From Warburgia ugandensis (Eukaryota > Streptophyta > Magnoliopsida > Canellales > Canellaceae): DNA of 64,000 nt. Position 1 is the stretch's first letter. Each line of letters opens with the position of its first letter. The notes beneath the pieces were generated by a model that worked only from the letters and a program-made list of their open reading frames with translations, searched no databases and had not been told where the DNA came from. A program made the position numbers and the translations under genes. Shown here one piece after another: positions 36,700-49,712 of the stretch. The stretch is from contig CP141136.1 of NCBI GenBank assembly GCA_035236585.1, positions 29,108,449-29,172,448 of the forward strand. The letters are read 5' to 3'.

Positions 36700-37400
36700 G
36701 AATACATTTTGAAAGAATACAATTCAAACCATCAACCTTTTTTTTATTCAAAGCATCATTTTCAAGCTTGAACACTCATTCTCTTTTAACTAAACTTTTA
36801 TTCTCAACATTCAAATCATTTATAACATGCTCTAATGAACCAATATAACTTTTTAATGAACTAATATGAATCAAGGATTCATTTTTGAATTTCAAATGAG
36901 TGTAAGAGAAGAAACATGCATTCTAAAAATCTTGATTTTCAAAGGAAGCTTTTATACTCTTTTGCAAGATCATGAAAAGCATTACTCAATTTATCAAATG
37001 TAAGGTCATCAAATACTTCATTTTGTAAATATGTTTTGTCATATTTTTCCTCAAACACAATTTTGTTCATCTTCTATATGTCTAGAGGTTTATTCACATT
37101 CACTTTCTAGCTTCTCATAAATTTTTTAGATTTTCTTGAGGACATCTTATTGAACTCATTATCATCCAGAGCATAATAAAGCAAATTAATTGCCTTAAAG
37201 TTTAATCATATGTTTTTTGTTTCTTGCTTTGGCTACTCATTCTCTTTGGTATACTTCTTTTCTCCATCCTTTATAACATGAGGCTTGAAAGGACCATTGA
37301 CTATGGTTTTCCATAGTTCATTTTCTACTGATTGAATGAAGATTCTGATTCTAGCCTTCCAGTAATTATAATTGGTTCCTAGAAAGAGTGGAGGTCAACA
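36700..37400 (-). pseudogene. gag: Ty1/copia gag relic
   Basis: The minus strand from about 37395 encodes a UBN2/DUF4219-type copia gag start: NYNYWKARIRIFIQSVENEL, then WKTIVNGPFKPHV, then FKAINLLYYALDDNEFN. Two in-frame stops occur within 100 codons. After about 37090 the frame jumps to the later, coiled-coil-like part (FDDLTFDKLSNAFHDLAKEY, near 36950-37010), so the middle has been deleted. The family's zinc knuckle, protease, integrase and reverse transcriptase are not present to the left. An LTR tail lies upstream at 37590-37690, which gives the orientation. Confidence 0.8.
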
Positions 37401-37499
37401 AATGGATTGGCCTTTTTAAAAGGAGGAAACAACATAAGATGGGACTTGAGACATTCTAAAAACAAGTGATCATTGACTATAAGATGAAAATAAAGCACC

Positions 37500-40085
37500 T
37501 ACTCTGCTAATTGTGGTTCCAAGGGGTGAGTTGGGTAAAAAATAAAAATTTAAGTCTTTTAACTCAAATAAAATCTATTATGAAAGTTGTTTTTACACAA
37601 GAAAAGAAAATTTGAAACTTAAGTGTAAGAAAGAATAGGTAAGCAAAACAACTACAAAAACACGAAGATATATAGAGGTTTGGCCAGCCAATATTACTTG
37701 CTTACTTCCCCTCTCCCAAGGATATACCCTCCTTGAGCCCTCTACTAATTCCAGTGTGAATTGATACTCCAAGTTAAATATGAAATAGGACACTCAAGAT
37801 TAAGCATGCACAATACTCAATCTTTGTACAAGTAATGACACTTGTTCTTCAATCAATGAAGGAACAACACTTATTCCTCAAGGGAGACAACCCACACTTT
37901 CAAATACGAGGAATAAGAAAGAATATCTTCTCTTTTAAATACAATTCAAATATGAAAGATAAGAAAAGAGACTAAGAACAACATCCACATATAATAAAAG
38001 TGAATTCCTTAGATATTGGCTAAATATGAATGAGGAACTTTATTATGTAGCTTTGAGCACAAGTTTTGGAGCTATTAATCTCTAAAAACTAATCTTCAGT
38101 GATAGCACAATAGCTTCTTTGAATTTTCTTGAAGAGGTTGATGTATAACTTAAATTTCTCTTGAATTTTTTGGTTTAATCTCTTTTAAGCTTCTAATTTA
38201 TACTTGAGGTTATATATGTGTTGTACATCATATTTAGATACTCCTCCAACATTATTCATTGTGAAATAGCCATTAGAAACAACTATATAGACTTTAGATG
38301 CAAATCTAGCCTTTGAGCAGCAAATGTTTGAAAATTGAAAAAATCATGATTTATTATTGCAATTGATGGTCTAATTCATTCATCTTGAAGATCATTGAAT
38401 CAAGTTTATTCCTAAAAAAATTTATCTAAAAACCACAGAGCAAGAGAGAACCATTCAAGATAAGTTTAATGTCCTATTTGCACAAAGGAGTTGACTCATG
38501 CATAAAATCATTCCACTACCATGCATTGATTCCTAAGCACCTTTTGTGACAAAAATCCTTTTATCTTCAAGCAATCATATCTTGGCCATTCGGTTGTTTG
38601 ATCTTTGATTCGTTGGAAGGATCTTTTATTGATCTATTAATGCTTGGTGATCTGCAAGATATGCATCATTTTGAAAGTCTTTAATTATTCAAGGTGATGA
38701 TTAGATACTTCTTGAACACATGGAAAACTTCAAGTAATAATAAACATGAAACCAGATAGCTAGGTACAAAAGAAAGAAAATGTATTATGTGAATTAGTAT
38801 TCAATTAAGATAACAAAACATATAAGCTTTTTTGTGGATACAAAAGGATCACCTCCACAAATTTCAATTGAGATTAGTTCTTACAATTTTAATATCCCTA
38901 CCATAGAATTTGAGCACAAATAGTTCACCACTCTTGGATACAAAAACACCACCAAATGATACAGAACTTTAGGTTGGAAGTTAACTCACGACATTAAGAA
39001 TATAAACCACTCACTGCCTTGGGATACAAAGTTAAAAATATCTTACAACACTAGGGTGCCTCCAAGTGATATAGAAACATAGTGAAGCAAGATGCTTCAT
39101 GCCTCTCTTAGTCCAAAGGGAAAACACATTACAAAGTTCCAACCTAAAAAATGTCAATTGCCAATGCAAATATATATTGTAAAGATGTCATTAAATAATG
39201 CTTGACTAACATCTTGGATTCATATCTAGAATATTTAGTAGTGGGAATAGCCCTCCTAAATAAGCAATGTACAAATGTGTATGGAAATCTAATTATATGA
39301 GTTGCTTAGTCTAAGAAGACTTTCTAAACATGTAATACTTACCCTCCAAGACTTTCTTAATGTTGTTGTTGCTGAATGCACATTTGCGTAACATTGGGAA
39401 GTTACTAACTACAACCCCATACATTACAAATTAGCAAATTCCTAAACTCATAAACTTGAAGAACTTTCCTAAGTTAAGATAGTTAGAATTTTTGGCTAGT
39501 CAACACATTGACTCCAAAGCTTAGAAACTTTGACTGGTCAATGCTTGATCTCCAAAGAATCAATATGAGGCATCCAACACTTCATGACCCCTACAATCGT
39601 CAAGACTTAATCCTAAACTTCCAATTGATGGAGATTATAGGCGTCTTTATTGATGCTAAAAAATGACTACTTTGAGTGATTCAAACAGTTGATACACTCT
39701 ATGTTGTTGACATCCTCCAATCTATGACCAATCATGTTAATTATCTCATGATCCAAAAGGATCTAAGAATGAACTTAGCCTACCAATGCTAGATTGAGTA
39801 GATCACCCTTTATCTTTTTTGATCCATCATCAATCTTGGAATCTTTAGAAACTCCCACATAATTCATGTAGTCTTATAAAATATTGAATTCTTTAATAAA
39901 TTAGAATGTTGCGCTTTGACAATATTAATTCTTCAATGATACACACTTATTTATGCTTGAATGCTTAAGAAAACATGAGACTTCTCAAGCATAACTTGTT
40001 GTGAACTTATAAACTTTACACACTCAAGTAAATATGTCATATCACAATACCAAGGTTTTATTATCATCAAAATCAATAAGGAACT
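37500..40085 (-). mobile_element. Ty1/copia 5' LTR region (minus) with decayed primer site
   Basis: On the minus strand, 37660-37690 reads GGCCAAACCTCTATATATC and then TTCGTG, the counterpart of GGCTAAACCACTATAAAAT at 41572. 37505-37535 reads ACTCACCCCTTGGAACCAC and then AATTAGCAGAG, resembling a SIRE-type LTR end with a damaged TGGTATCAGAGC primer site. A TTTTGATGATAATAAAACC start-like block lies near 40056-40076. The part between, 38300-39900, has no recognised content and may include nested insertions. Confidence 0.5.
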
Positions 40086-40250
40086 GACTCAAGTTCATCC
40101 AGCCCTACAAAAATTATTAAAGCTAATGACTTAGATGATTTAAGCTTCATAATGTATTTATAAATTAGTGTACCAACAAAATCTAAAGATATTGGTATTA
40201 GATAAGTAACCTCCTTACTTGGTTACCACCACAAATAATCATGTTACGCA

Positions 40251-41645
40251 TGTTAACCAAAGGCACTATGTTTTGATGATAAGAAACTTTCATATCTATG
40301 AGCTTCTAACTTGTTTCTAAGTGTGCATGATTTTATTGAAGATTAGAAACGAACATGTATAAATTTAGATAAGATTTTCAGTCCATAGTGTAAGTCTAAC
40401 AAATTTAGTCTACAAAAATTTGGATCTAGTCAACTAATGGCATTTAGTTGTAAGAAGTCTACAAATAAATTGACTAGTTTGGAAATCTAGTCGAGTAATT
40501 ATGATTCTTGCCTGTTAAAATGAAATAGAGTAGCTCAGAATGAAGATTGAAGTAGCTAAATAGCAACACAAGTGAAGAAAGAGTTTCCTGATTTTTAGGT
40601 GAATGATATACACATATAGCTGACTAAAGCATATCATCCCTTCTAAGAATTAAAGTTTGAGATTTTAGCTACCTAAATGAAGGAGCCAAGTTGAAATCAA
40701 CAATGAAGATTTCACTCAATTTTTGGCCAATGTGTGAGATTTAGCCAACTAATCTAGAGATTGAGCTATCTATTCATCTTGGGAAATTTAGAAGGATTTC
40801 CCTAGAATCCAGTAGACTAAAATTGAAGATCAAGTCCCCTAGATTTTGGATCATTATACTCGTGTGAGAAATTAGTCGACTAATTTCTAACTCTAGTAAA
40901 CTAAAATGCAAATCAAATGGTTTCAATTCTATGTTGAGATTTCGCATACTAAGTTTGTAGAACAAGCTAATGAGCTTCAATTGTGAATTTTTGAATTTAT
41001 CACGAGTAAAAACTAGTCAACTAAAATGGCCAATTTTGGTGACTAAATGGGAGGCAACATTATTAGCTAATAAATTGAATTTGAAGTCCTATCTCCTTAG
41101 TAGGTAAAATGTTCCTACCTATTTCTTAAAAAAAGGAAAAAAACATATGGATAAGAATTTGACTGTGTGTGTGTGTGTGTAGGTCCTATGGAGATGGGAA
41201 CAATAGGGAAATTGAAAATTAAGAAAAAAAAGCCTTAGAGCTATCTACCTAAGCAATCTTCCTCAAGCCATTGTGTATATACTTTATATTTTTTTGTTTA
41301 TTGTACTATCTCTCTATATTTTGTATCTATATTAAATGCATTAATAAAGAAGTTCTTCTTCAAAATCATTCTTTATATTTGAGAGAATAGTGTAGCTCTC
41401 TTGTATTGGATAGTTTTCAGGTGCTTATAAGAAGGTTGATCTTGTTGCAAGTGTTAAAATCCTTTATGTATGTTTAGTATAATGCCAACTAGTATGTAAA
41501 ATCTTACAAGAATTAGTGAAAGCTCAGGGTAGGGAATACCTTGAGAAAGTAGAAGTAGGTGCCTTGGATGGTTGGCTAAACCACTATAAAATTTCTGTGT
41601 AGCTTCACCTTGTGTGCCAAAATTTTAAAAAAATTATCTTACTAA
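40251..41645 (+). mobile_element. Ty1/copia LTR (plus)
   Basis: It starts TGTTAACCAAAGGC and is followed by TGTTTTGATGATAAG, the usual start of SIRE-like copia LTRs. It contains many scattered GTCGACTAA-like motifs (40430-41040). The end block GGCTAAACCACTATAAAAT lies at 41572, then TTTCTGTGTAG. The 3' border is approximate. The copia coding relics at 43430-44580 are in the same orientation and are probably its internal part. Confidence 0.6.
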
Positions 41646-43429
41646 AATTTAGGTTAGTTTCTCGCTGCTATTTTGAGTCTCCAAATGTATTCATGAGTTT
41701 CCCATTATTTTAAAGATAGTTTTTTATTGGTATGTAAAATAAGTTGATGAAGAAATGAGTTTTACATGCCCTTTTTAGGTATTTGGTAACCATGGGATGG
41801 ATGGTTAAGAGCTGCATGTAATGTGTGATGAATGGGATTCATTTATGCAATGATGATGGATGTCAATATACTTAATTTATCAATGTTTCTCTTCTTCTCT
41901 CTCCCTTCCCTCCTCCCCCCCACCCCTCTCTCTATATATAACATAAGATGAATATTCCAATGCATCAGTTGCTTATGCTAACCCATTTCTCAAGTTTCTT
42001 TTTATTAAAGTAGTAAATACGATCTATATGCAAGGGTTGTAAGGTGATACCTAGTGAGAGTTTAACCTCACAACATAGGTTAATGGTTATGGATATCCAA
42101 AAGAGAAGATTATGATCATGGATGAAGATATGATGAATCAGAGGGGAGACAAAGAGATGATCAAGCATCTTTTTTTTGTTTGAATGATAGACATAAGCAC
42201 TAGTGCACATTCTCAAACCTACAAGGATTTAATGCCTAAGTGAAAAATCATTGGATTAGTAGGAATCAAAGCTTCACCTCAAATGTATAATTGTTGATTT
42301 ATGTTATGTTATTTTTTATGAGACATATGAAAGGATCATACAGAGAACTTAAATGTTTCATTTCATAAATCTTTAGGGTCCAGAATCACTATCTTTACCA
42401 CATTGTGAATGATTTCATTCGCTAAATGGATGTATAGGCTTGACTAATTTTTTATTGAATGGAGAAATAACCCCCGTTTTTACATAAGTATTAAGTAATA
42501 AGACTTATGATGAAGTTCCTTATCTCATGCCCTTCCATTATAATTGTAAGTCCACTTGGAAATGGTAGAACAGACTAGCCACAAGACACAATTCAATCAT
42601 AATGTTAGGTAGACTTTCGAATTGACAATGGGTTGCACTTGACCAAATGGAATTATAGTTTGGTGCACAGGACTTGGTTACTTGCCACAACAAAAGCAAT
42701 GGTTTTTATGCACAAGTTATGACTATCAAGCTAAAAGCCATAAAATCATGTATCATGGTGATGATGGATAGGATTAATGTACCTTACCATGGCATGGATA
42801 GTCACATGATGTAGTAGAAGCCATCTGTGTGATAAATGGTCACATGTTAGAGTAGAAACAATTTGTTATAAGGGTAAGGTTCTCAATGTTCATTTTGATA
42901 AATTAGTTGATGGTCTAATTTAAAATGAATGGTCCTATTACATTGAAAACCCTTAGTGTTTTAGAAATGTAAAATTGTCATTAATGTGTTGGCACAAATA
43001 TACATACATATATGTATATATTGTGTAGTGCTTGTTGTAGATGATTAATAATAATTATATTCCCTTGAGTAAGATCATAGAAGATAACTCGTTGGCTTGA
43101 AATATGGACACTTCTTCGAAACATAAGAATTGTTGACAACGAACTAGGTAAACTATATCATTGAGGATGATACTTAGCCTTCCAATGATGATGCTAGAGC
43201 TAAAGCTATTGTTGCTTATTAAATAAATTTGACAAAGCAGCATGAATGTAATTATATAGAAAAGTGCTTCATCTTAGAATTGATGGCCAATAATCTCCAA
43301 AAGTAGCATAATCTCATGGAGAATGCAAGGGCCATTTGCTTATTATTAGGGATATGTTTGGTGTATATTGCCTACTATTATGATTCACTGCTATAAAAGT
43401 TTTTACTTTTACCCATATGAATTAAGGGA
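41646..43429. other. Unassigned sequence inside the copia relic
   Basis: No coding similarity was recognised. It includes a pyrimidine tract ending in TATATATA (41885-41940) and a palindromic run TATACATACATATATGTATA (42999-43018). It should contain the start of gag, but that is decayed or deleted. Confidence 0.4.
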
Positions 43430-43960
43430 CTTCGGTCTGAGAACAAGTCCAAAAACTCATGGGATACTTGCATGAATTGCCCTAACGTGGAGTAAAAATA
43501 GATGCAATCACTCAAATTGATATGATAATGACTTCCTTGACCAATTCCTCTTCCAACTTCACAATGAATTTTGAAATGAACAATATGGAGTTTACCTTGC
43601 TAGAGCTACTGAATATCATTTAGCAAGCCAAAGGTCACATTAAAAAGGAGAAAAACAAATACAGAGTGGCTGAAGAAAATCTAGTTTCTAACACTAATAC
43701 AAAGGAAAAAGAAATAAAAAACAAAGGGATGTTCAATATGAAAAGATTCTTCAAAGAGAGGTAAAACTAGAAACTACTTGAGTGCCAAAAAAGGGAATAA
43801 GAATGGAAAGTGTTTCATTGTAGCAAGATGGCTCACTTGAACCATAGTTGTAAATAGCACTTAGAATCCATAAAGAAGGATAAACCTTTAGAAGGAATGT
43901 CACAAGTGTTCATAGAGACTAATTTGATGGTAATTTGTATTTTTCATGGTGCAGATGGTA
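43430..43960 (+). pseudogene. gag: Ty1/copia gag C-terminal relic
   Basis: The plus strand encodes SSNFTMNFEMNNMEFTLLEL followed by LNII, a stop and HIKKEKNKY. This is typical of the end of the copia gag capsid (the family reads like MNYHMNKLDCTLPELLNML). A zinc-knuckle remnant follows near 43810-43857 (FHCSKMAHLNHSC). The first cysteine is lost through a single-base frameshift. KDKPLEGMSQVFIETNLMV comes next, the link toward protease. Several stops and shifts are present, so it is non-coding today. Confidence 0.8.
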
Positions 43961-44169
43961 GCGACACAAAAGTGGTGTTTGTAGAGTAGGAACTTATATT
44001 TTACATTTGAGTGATGGGAGGATTTTAAATTTAGACAATTTCTTTTATGTGCTATAAATGTAAGGAAACTTAATCTTTGTTACCAAATTGATTGATGTTG
44101 GATACAATAGGTACAAATATGAATAGTCTGTAAATTCTAAAATCTTTAGATCACACTATTGATAATCCA

Positions 44170-44580
44170 CAAATGTTTCCACTTTTAAGAGAGTTTGAAA
44201 ACTGTATGCCTAACATACTTATGGCAATTGAGATTGGGTCATATCAATGTGGAGAGAATTACAAGGTTGGTAAGGTCCACAGTGTAGCCAACCTACCTTT
44301 GTTCCACTGGGTCTACTTGAAACAACAATTTCTTTACTTAATAAGATTCCTACTAAATCTATATCTAAAACACCACATGAGATGTGGATCTGTTTAAGAA
44401 ACTTGTCCTAAAGCATTTGAAAGTATGGGGTTGTTGTGGCCATGTTAAAAAGACACAATATAAACTGGAACCTATAACAGTAAGGTGCTTCTTCATAAGA
44501 TACTCAAAAAATGTAATAAGGCATCAACATGATTTAGAAGAACAAATGTTGCTTTAGAAGAACAAGCCCATTAAAACAGT
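44170..44580 (+). pseudogene. pol: Ty1/copia integrase C-terminal relic
   Basis: Broken frames encode the end of the integrase core and the region after it: NTT then D-like, KHLKVWGCCGHVKKTQYKLE and RCFFIRYSKN. This aligns with the copia block in which a WGCPA motif is followed by KLDPR and a GYPE-like motif. The protease and the first two integrase catalytic residues are not found between 43960 and 44170, so this element also has internal deletions. The relic ends at 44580, where the LTR-like sequence begins. Confidence 0.75.
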
Positions 44581-45750
44581 TGTGACACTAACCCGAACCA
44601 CATCTTAGACTTTATTTTTAAAGTTAAAAGACATTAATCTCACATCGACTATCTCAAAGGGATAGGCATCCTAGTTTTCCTCCTTTTACCTTTTGTGCGA
44701 GTGGGCCCCAGTTGGAGTGGTGCATGTGTGTGGTGTTCCTAGTGTGAGTGATCCATGTGAGTAGGCCTGTCACTGCAGAGATGGTCTAGTGCTACAAGGC
44801 CTTTAGTGCACCGCAACAATGTGAATGAAAAGTGCTAGTGTATTTTCGAGATGTTTGAGGGCAAAGTTAGTTGCTTGTCCACCAAGCAAGGTTACTTAAT
44901 ACTCAAGCAAAGCTCCACTCTATAGCAGGGTGCCTCCTATACCGTTCCTTACACCTTCTCCTCTCTCTCCCTAGAGCTCTCTAGTTTCTAGCTTTCTAGA
45001 TTCAGTCCAACTGAGACAATCTCCACTCTTCTCTTTTCTTTGTAGTTTGTCCAAGAGAATGTATCTATTCTTACTCTCTCTCTTAAAGTTTTTCATTTTT
45101 GTGCATAACTCTAATTTGATTTATTTAACATTTTACTAGAGAGAATCGCTCTTCAAATAATTTCTAGTTCTAGAGCTTACCCGTATTAGCATCACTTTCT
45201 TATAGAGTTTTAAACTTGTGAAGTTCTACTCATTCTCTATTTCTCTAGAAGTTCTTCTACTTATGGAGGTCTCTAATTCAAGAGTTTGTCCCTTTCCACA
45301 TCACTATAGAATTTTTAACTTATGAAGTTCGTGTTTGAGTTATTATTATGATTTCAAGAGAGATTTTGAATACTTAATTTTTATGGCATTCATCTTGGAG
45401 ACCAAAGTACGGACATTTCTGATCATGCAAATCATTTGAAGATTGCATCTGGCTTTGTCAAATATCCTAGAGAGATCTACCATATCCCTTGCACTTAATG
45501 GAATGCTTAATATCTTCAAGAAGCTATAATTAATGATCCTCTAAACTAGGGTTCATTTGATTTCTACTTGTGTACAAGACTACATTGTTTCTAAGTAAAG
45601 ATATGTTCTCTCCATGGAATCTTTGAACTTAAGCAACTAGCAAAGGTACAGATCTCTTTAATCTTAATATGATGATTTCTAATCAGCCAATGATTCATAT
45701 CTCATAGTGTTTAAAGATCCTGAGTTGATCTCTTTCAATACATTAAATTT
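44581..45750 (+). mobile_element. LTR-like sequence beginning TGTGACACTAACC
   Basis: A sharp change from copia integrase to a TGTGACAC start, then a CTCACATCGACTATCTC box (common near the start of plant LTRs), then a CT-rich tract (44955-45075). No second copy or target-site duplication was found, so the end is a guess. Confidence 0.35.
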
Positions 45751-47799
45751 GTAATGATGTTTTGGACAAAAATAGATTTTTCTATGAGAAATATAATGAA
45801 TTTAATTCATTCAATTTGGACATATTTGCATGGATTTCCTTCTTTTAGGAAAACTTACTTAATAAGAAAGAAATTAGGATTTTTAATTTTAAAGCCCAAA
45901 AATAAAAAATTGATATATGGGTTTTTAATTTCAAAGCATGTGTTCATCTACATTTTTCATGGTTTTAGATTTGTGATTAGAGAGAAAACTAAATTTCAAG
46001 TCTTACTAATTTTTGGGTAGGTGTTGGATAATTTCATGAAATTATATTTCTTGGATTTTCTTAAAGAAAATTATACAAGTTTGTTTCATATGATGAAATT
46101 AGGTACCTCTAGATCAAATTTACATGGTTTAACATCGGTCTATTTTATTTTTACAATATGCATGTATGTGATGGAATGAGTTTCATCATGTGATACTTAT
46201 ATATTTTCCATTCCTTGAATGTTAAAAGAGTTTCACATATGTAAGGATTAGATGTAGTTTTTATTGGAATAGTATTTCTTTGGGATTTAAGACTTCACAT
46301 GCATATCATATTAAGCTAAAAAAATTCATGGGATTCTAAAGAACCAATGTTAGACTCTTGGACAAAGAAAAGATATAAAATGTGAATTGTGAATGATTCT
46401 AAGATTACTTCTTCAGCACAATTAGAAGTTTCCATCTCTCAAAATATCCTTCATGTTTGGGAATCTATTTTTTTAAGAAAAGAACATTGCTTATGAAAAG
46501 ACAAAAGATTTGGCTGAATTGTTTGATTGAAGAAAATTATACTAAATATTGAAGAATTTACTACTTGATTTGCGAATGTATTCTCAGATGAGAGGAATGT
46601 AGCTTGTGCCTGCCATTATTATTTATTTGTGACAACAATATTGTCCTAACAAGGCATACAATGAGTGCTATAGTGAGAAATCTCACCAACAATGTCTAAA
46701 ACATGACATTGTAAGAGAGTTAATCAAATTTGGAGTTATGGCATGGAAGAACTATTCAAGATATATAAAACAATAGGGGTTAGAAGTAAAGGTTGTTAAT
46801 GAAAAATTATAAAGGAACTTGATTACAATTGTGATAGTTGAGCACCGGAATGTTCACTTCTTGAAAAGTTAATAACCTTAATGCGATGAGTACACGAGTT
46901 GATTAAAGAGATTCTGTCACCAAGAACTATTTTATTTTATGAGACTCAAATGAAGAAACTAAGAGACAAGTGTATTGTGGGACAAGAGGCTAAATGGTGA
47001 TTATATAACTTTTATTATGGAAGATCAATCAGTAGAGCTAAAAAGGTTGCCTACTCAGAGAAGCAATACTTCTTCATTGAATTGTAAGAGGGGTCATATA
47101 ATCTTAGTTGGCTACATAGATTGCAAGGTGTAATAAAAGCGGAATAGATTACATTTTTGTTGGCGACTCCCTCATTAGCAAAGCCTACAAATGTTTGAAC
47201 TTGAAATTTTGTGAAACATTTAATGTCACTTTGGTTGAAAGATCATTTTCCTTCTAAAGTTATCAAAATGACTTCTAATCATTACATCATGAAGTTTGTG
47301 AATAGAAAGGCACATCAATTTGATTTGAGTTTAGTTGGTCTTATCTCTTTGAAGACATGTAGAAAATTGGAAGAGAGCACTATGAATCACAATAAATATG
47401 AATTTATAATGAAAATGATTATCAAATTAATTGTACTTTGGTTACATAGTTCAACTATGTTACTAAACAAACACTATTTCCAATAGCAATATTTGATAGG
47501 GAAATGTGTCAATAATTATGAATTATTTCAAAATACTTAGAGTTTGATCAAGACACTTAGATCTAATCAAGAGTTGGTTGGGTGATAGTGCTTCATAGAT
47601 CAAGACATTGAGGTAAGATTTAGTATACATTTAAAATATTGTAGAAGTGTACATTATCATTAATTATAAAGGTGTGAGGTACCTCACATTTGTGACATAG
47701 CAGGTAAAAAGTCAACATTGGGATGTTGGATAATCAATGGTGCTTTCATTGATTAAGATTGCAAGTCCCACAAAATTTAAATTTGACAATTATGCATCC
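45751..47799. other. Unassigned AT-rich sequence
   Basis: Open frames at 45754-46020 and 47211-47486 are AT-driven, lysine/isoleucine-rich and match no family I know. No repeat partner in the window was noticed. Confidence 0.4.
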
Positions 47800-48670
47800 T
47801 GTTGAGTGTTTATTTTTATACTAAAAATTATAACTTTTGCATTGTTTTTAGTATAATTGATCATTTAATTTTATATTTGAAGGATAGATTTGCACTAAAT
47901 CATTTATTTTTCATCTGATCATAATTTGGTATATTTTGAGGGTTACATGGACAATTGAAGGTAAGTTTGTATTAAACTATTTTGTATAATACTAATTAAG
48001 ATTTTTTTCTAAGTTTTGTATGTGGTATATAAAGATTTAAGAGTTGCATCAAGCCAATCAACATTTCAGATTGTAGATTAAGCTTAGATTGAAATGGACA
48101 GTTCGGATCAATCTAAGATGAACTTTGGATGACCTAGATCAATTAAAGACAAGATACTTAGTTTCCAACGTTTTCCAAGTATAGAGGGCGTCCATATCAT
48201 TTTTATCACATTTCAGAATATCACAAAGAAGTCTACACATTTTGGAAAAGATTATGCATATGGGCCCCACATAGTCTCTCTCATAAAGGATTTTGTTCCT
48301 TCTAACTAGTTGGAAATGAGACGTGATCTTATGGTCTGAGATAGCATGCATGGCTTGGATTGTAGCATAACATAACACTTTATAGCAAGTGTGAGAGAAG
48401 CTGTTGGAAACATGTTAGAATGATTTCCTAAATTGCAAGCCGACCAAGAGAAACCTTCACAACTAAGGGGGCGAGCCTAAAGAAGTTAGACATGTTGTAG
48501 AATTAGAAAAAGGGAAGAAAAGCTGGTTGGAAAATTAGAAATAGATCAAGACATCATTCCTTGGCTGCCAATTATAGGACGTCTGCTTTGAAGAAATATA
48601 AAGTGAATAAGGGATGTGAGCAAGTTTAGGAATTAGAAAGACATCCTAGGAGAGGAGATTGCGGGATTGC
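47800..48670 (+). mobile_element. Family B LTR, truncated (copy B2)
   Basis: It starts TGTTGAGTG and matches B1 through 48050 and again at 48150-48200. It then fades and lacks the (TC)n array and the rest of the LTR. Confidence 0.55.
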
Positions 48671-48689
48671 CAGAGAGGTAAGTGCTTGC

Positions 48690-49075
48690 TGCCTTGGGCA
48701 TCTACCATCTGTTTCGACAAAAACCCAATTATTTTTTCTCTTGTAAACTAATCTATAAATGCATCATGGCATCTATTTGCTGTTCCACTAATCATTTAGC
48801 ATTTCTAGATAAAGAAGATGAACTTCTTTCTCTGCAAATCATTGTTAGAGGTGCGTGTCAAGAAGTTTACAGAGCATTACCAGCATTTTGGAGTCATTCT
48901 GATTACTTTGGTTTTAAGAAAGATGAAATAGGGAAGAAGATGAGTCCCACTTTGGCCCAATATATCAATTCTATCTTCGCATTTGATAGAGGAACAGAAT
49001 GACCAAATTGAACCCTTCTTATTAGCTGTATGGATTAATTCTCGTAGAGTCCCAATAAAAGTACACACTCAAGAG
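48690..49075 (+). pseudogene. Unidentified coding-like stretch with a frameshift
   Basis: The frame 48682-49002 has balanced amino-acid composition, unlike the AT-driven frames around it: LLSLQIIVRGACQEVYRALP, then AFWSHSDYFGFKKDEIGKKM, then a segment to TGA at 49000. Near 48983 the reading continues better in the next frame as LIEEQNDQIEPFLLAVWINS and then RRVPI, so a one-base shift is likely. I do not recognise the family; the look is of an all-alpha (HEAT-like) protein exon or retrocopy. It lies 600 bases upstream of the candidate first exon at 49677 and on the same strand, but with a TATA box in between. It could be an exon of another gene. Confidence 0.4.
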
Positions 49076-49426
49076 AAAAGGAAGAAGTATACAATCCTTT
49101 TCTCATGCATGGTAAAACCTTTTTTGTTGATCTAAACCATGCATCATGTTATGAATAACTTAGTTAAGGTATACATCAAATTCCATGCATGTTAAATGCT
49201 TTTAGTGTATGTTTCTTTAGGAAAAAATTACCATTATCATTTTTATTGACTTTTTAAAAGACAAACATAAGTGGTTAGAATCATTCAAATGCGCTGGTTC
49301 TAAAAACAAATCATGCGTACTCCCTCTCATCATGCTCGGATCTAATCAACATGCGCATACCTGGTGCACCCCACGTTGCTCTCTTCTTTTTCCACTCCAA
49401 ACAACAAAAGAAACCAAAGCCGTTTC

Positions 49427-49434
49427 TATAAATA
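49427..49434 (+). promoter_or_regulatory. TATA box of candidate host gene
   Basis: TATAAATA in a relatively GC-rich stretch, about 250 bases upstream of the ATG at 49677. A transcription start about 30 bases downstream would give a 5' untranslated region near 215 bases. No transposon similarity was found from 49090 to 49720. Confidence 0.45.
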
Positions 49435-49676
49435 CTTGTACGCATGCAAGGAGACAGACAGAGGAGAGAGGAAGAAAACCCCTGAGCCAAGGTCCCTCCG
49501 TTCTCTCATGTCATTCGCTTATAATCAAATTGCCATTTTTGGAGACCTCAATATATAAAGAGCAACGGTTTCCTCCTCATCTAATGACACGGCAAAAGGT
49601 TTAAAATCCATCAAATTTCCCTTGCTTCTTCGAACACTCAGACGGATTTTTAAGCCATTTCCTTTCTTCGCACGCG

Positions 49677-49712
49677 ATGATGGACTTGGATCCTCGCCAT
49701 TACGACCACTTG
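49677..49712 (+). CDS. Candidate first coding exon, LisH/CRA (RanBPM/GID8-like) protein
   Basis: Twelve codons, MMDLDPRHYDHL, run directly into GTAAGC, a strong splice donor in phase 0. The start is the first of two adjacent ATGs after a CT-rich, gene-like leader with a TATA box at 49427. Plant LisH and CRA-domain proteins of the RanBPM/GID8 type, which take part in a CTLH-type E3 ubiquitin ligase, begin with a very similar MDxDPRHYEH segment encoded by a short first exon (recalled, not checked). The next exon should begin with an INDND-like LisH helix. I did not find it in 49713-64000, so the intron would exceed 14 kb or the assignment is wrong. It is the only place in the window that looks like an intact host gene start. 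Confidence is limited by the very short exon. Confidence 0.4.

Noticed and set aside
42999-43018. Palindromic TATACATACATATATGTATA run as a MITE terminus
   Set aside because: Simple AT-alternating sequence; no partner inverted repeat or TA duplication was found.
45754-46020. 88-codon hydrophobic frame as a membrane protein
   Set aside because: AT-driven composition (Ile, Phe, Lys), no start context, no repeat of the frame elsewhere, no recognisable family.
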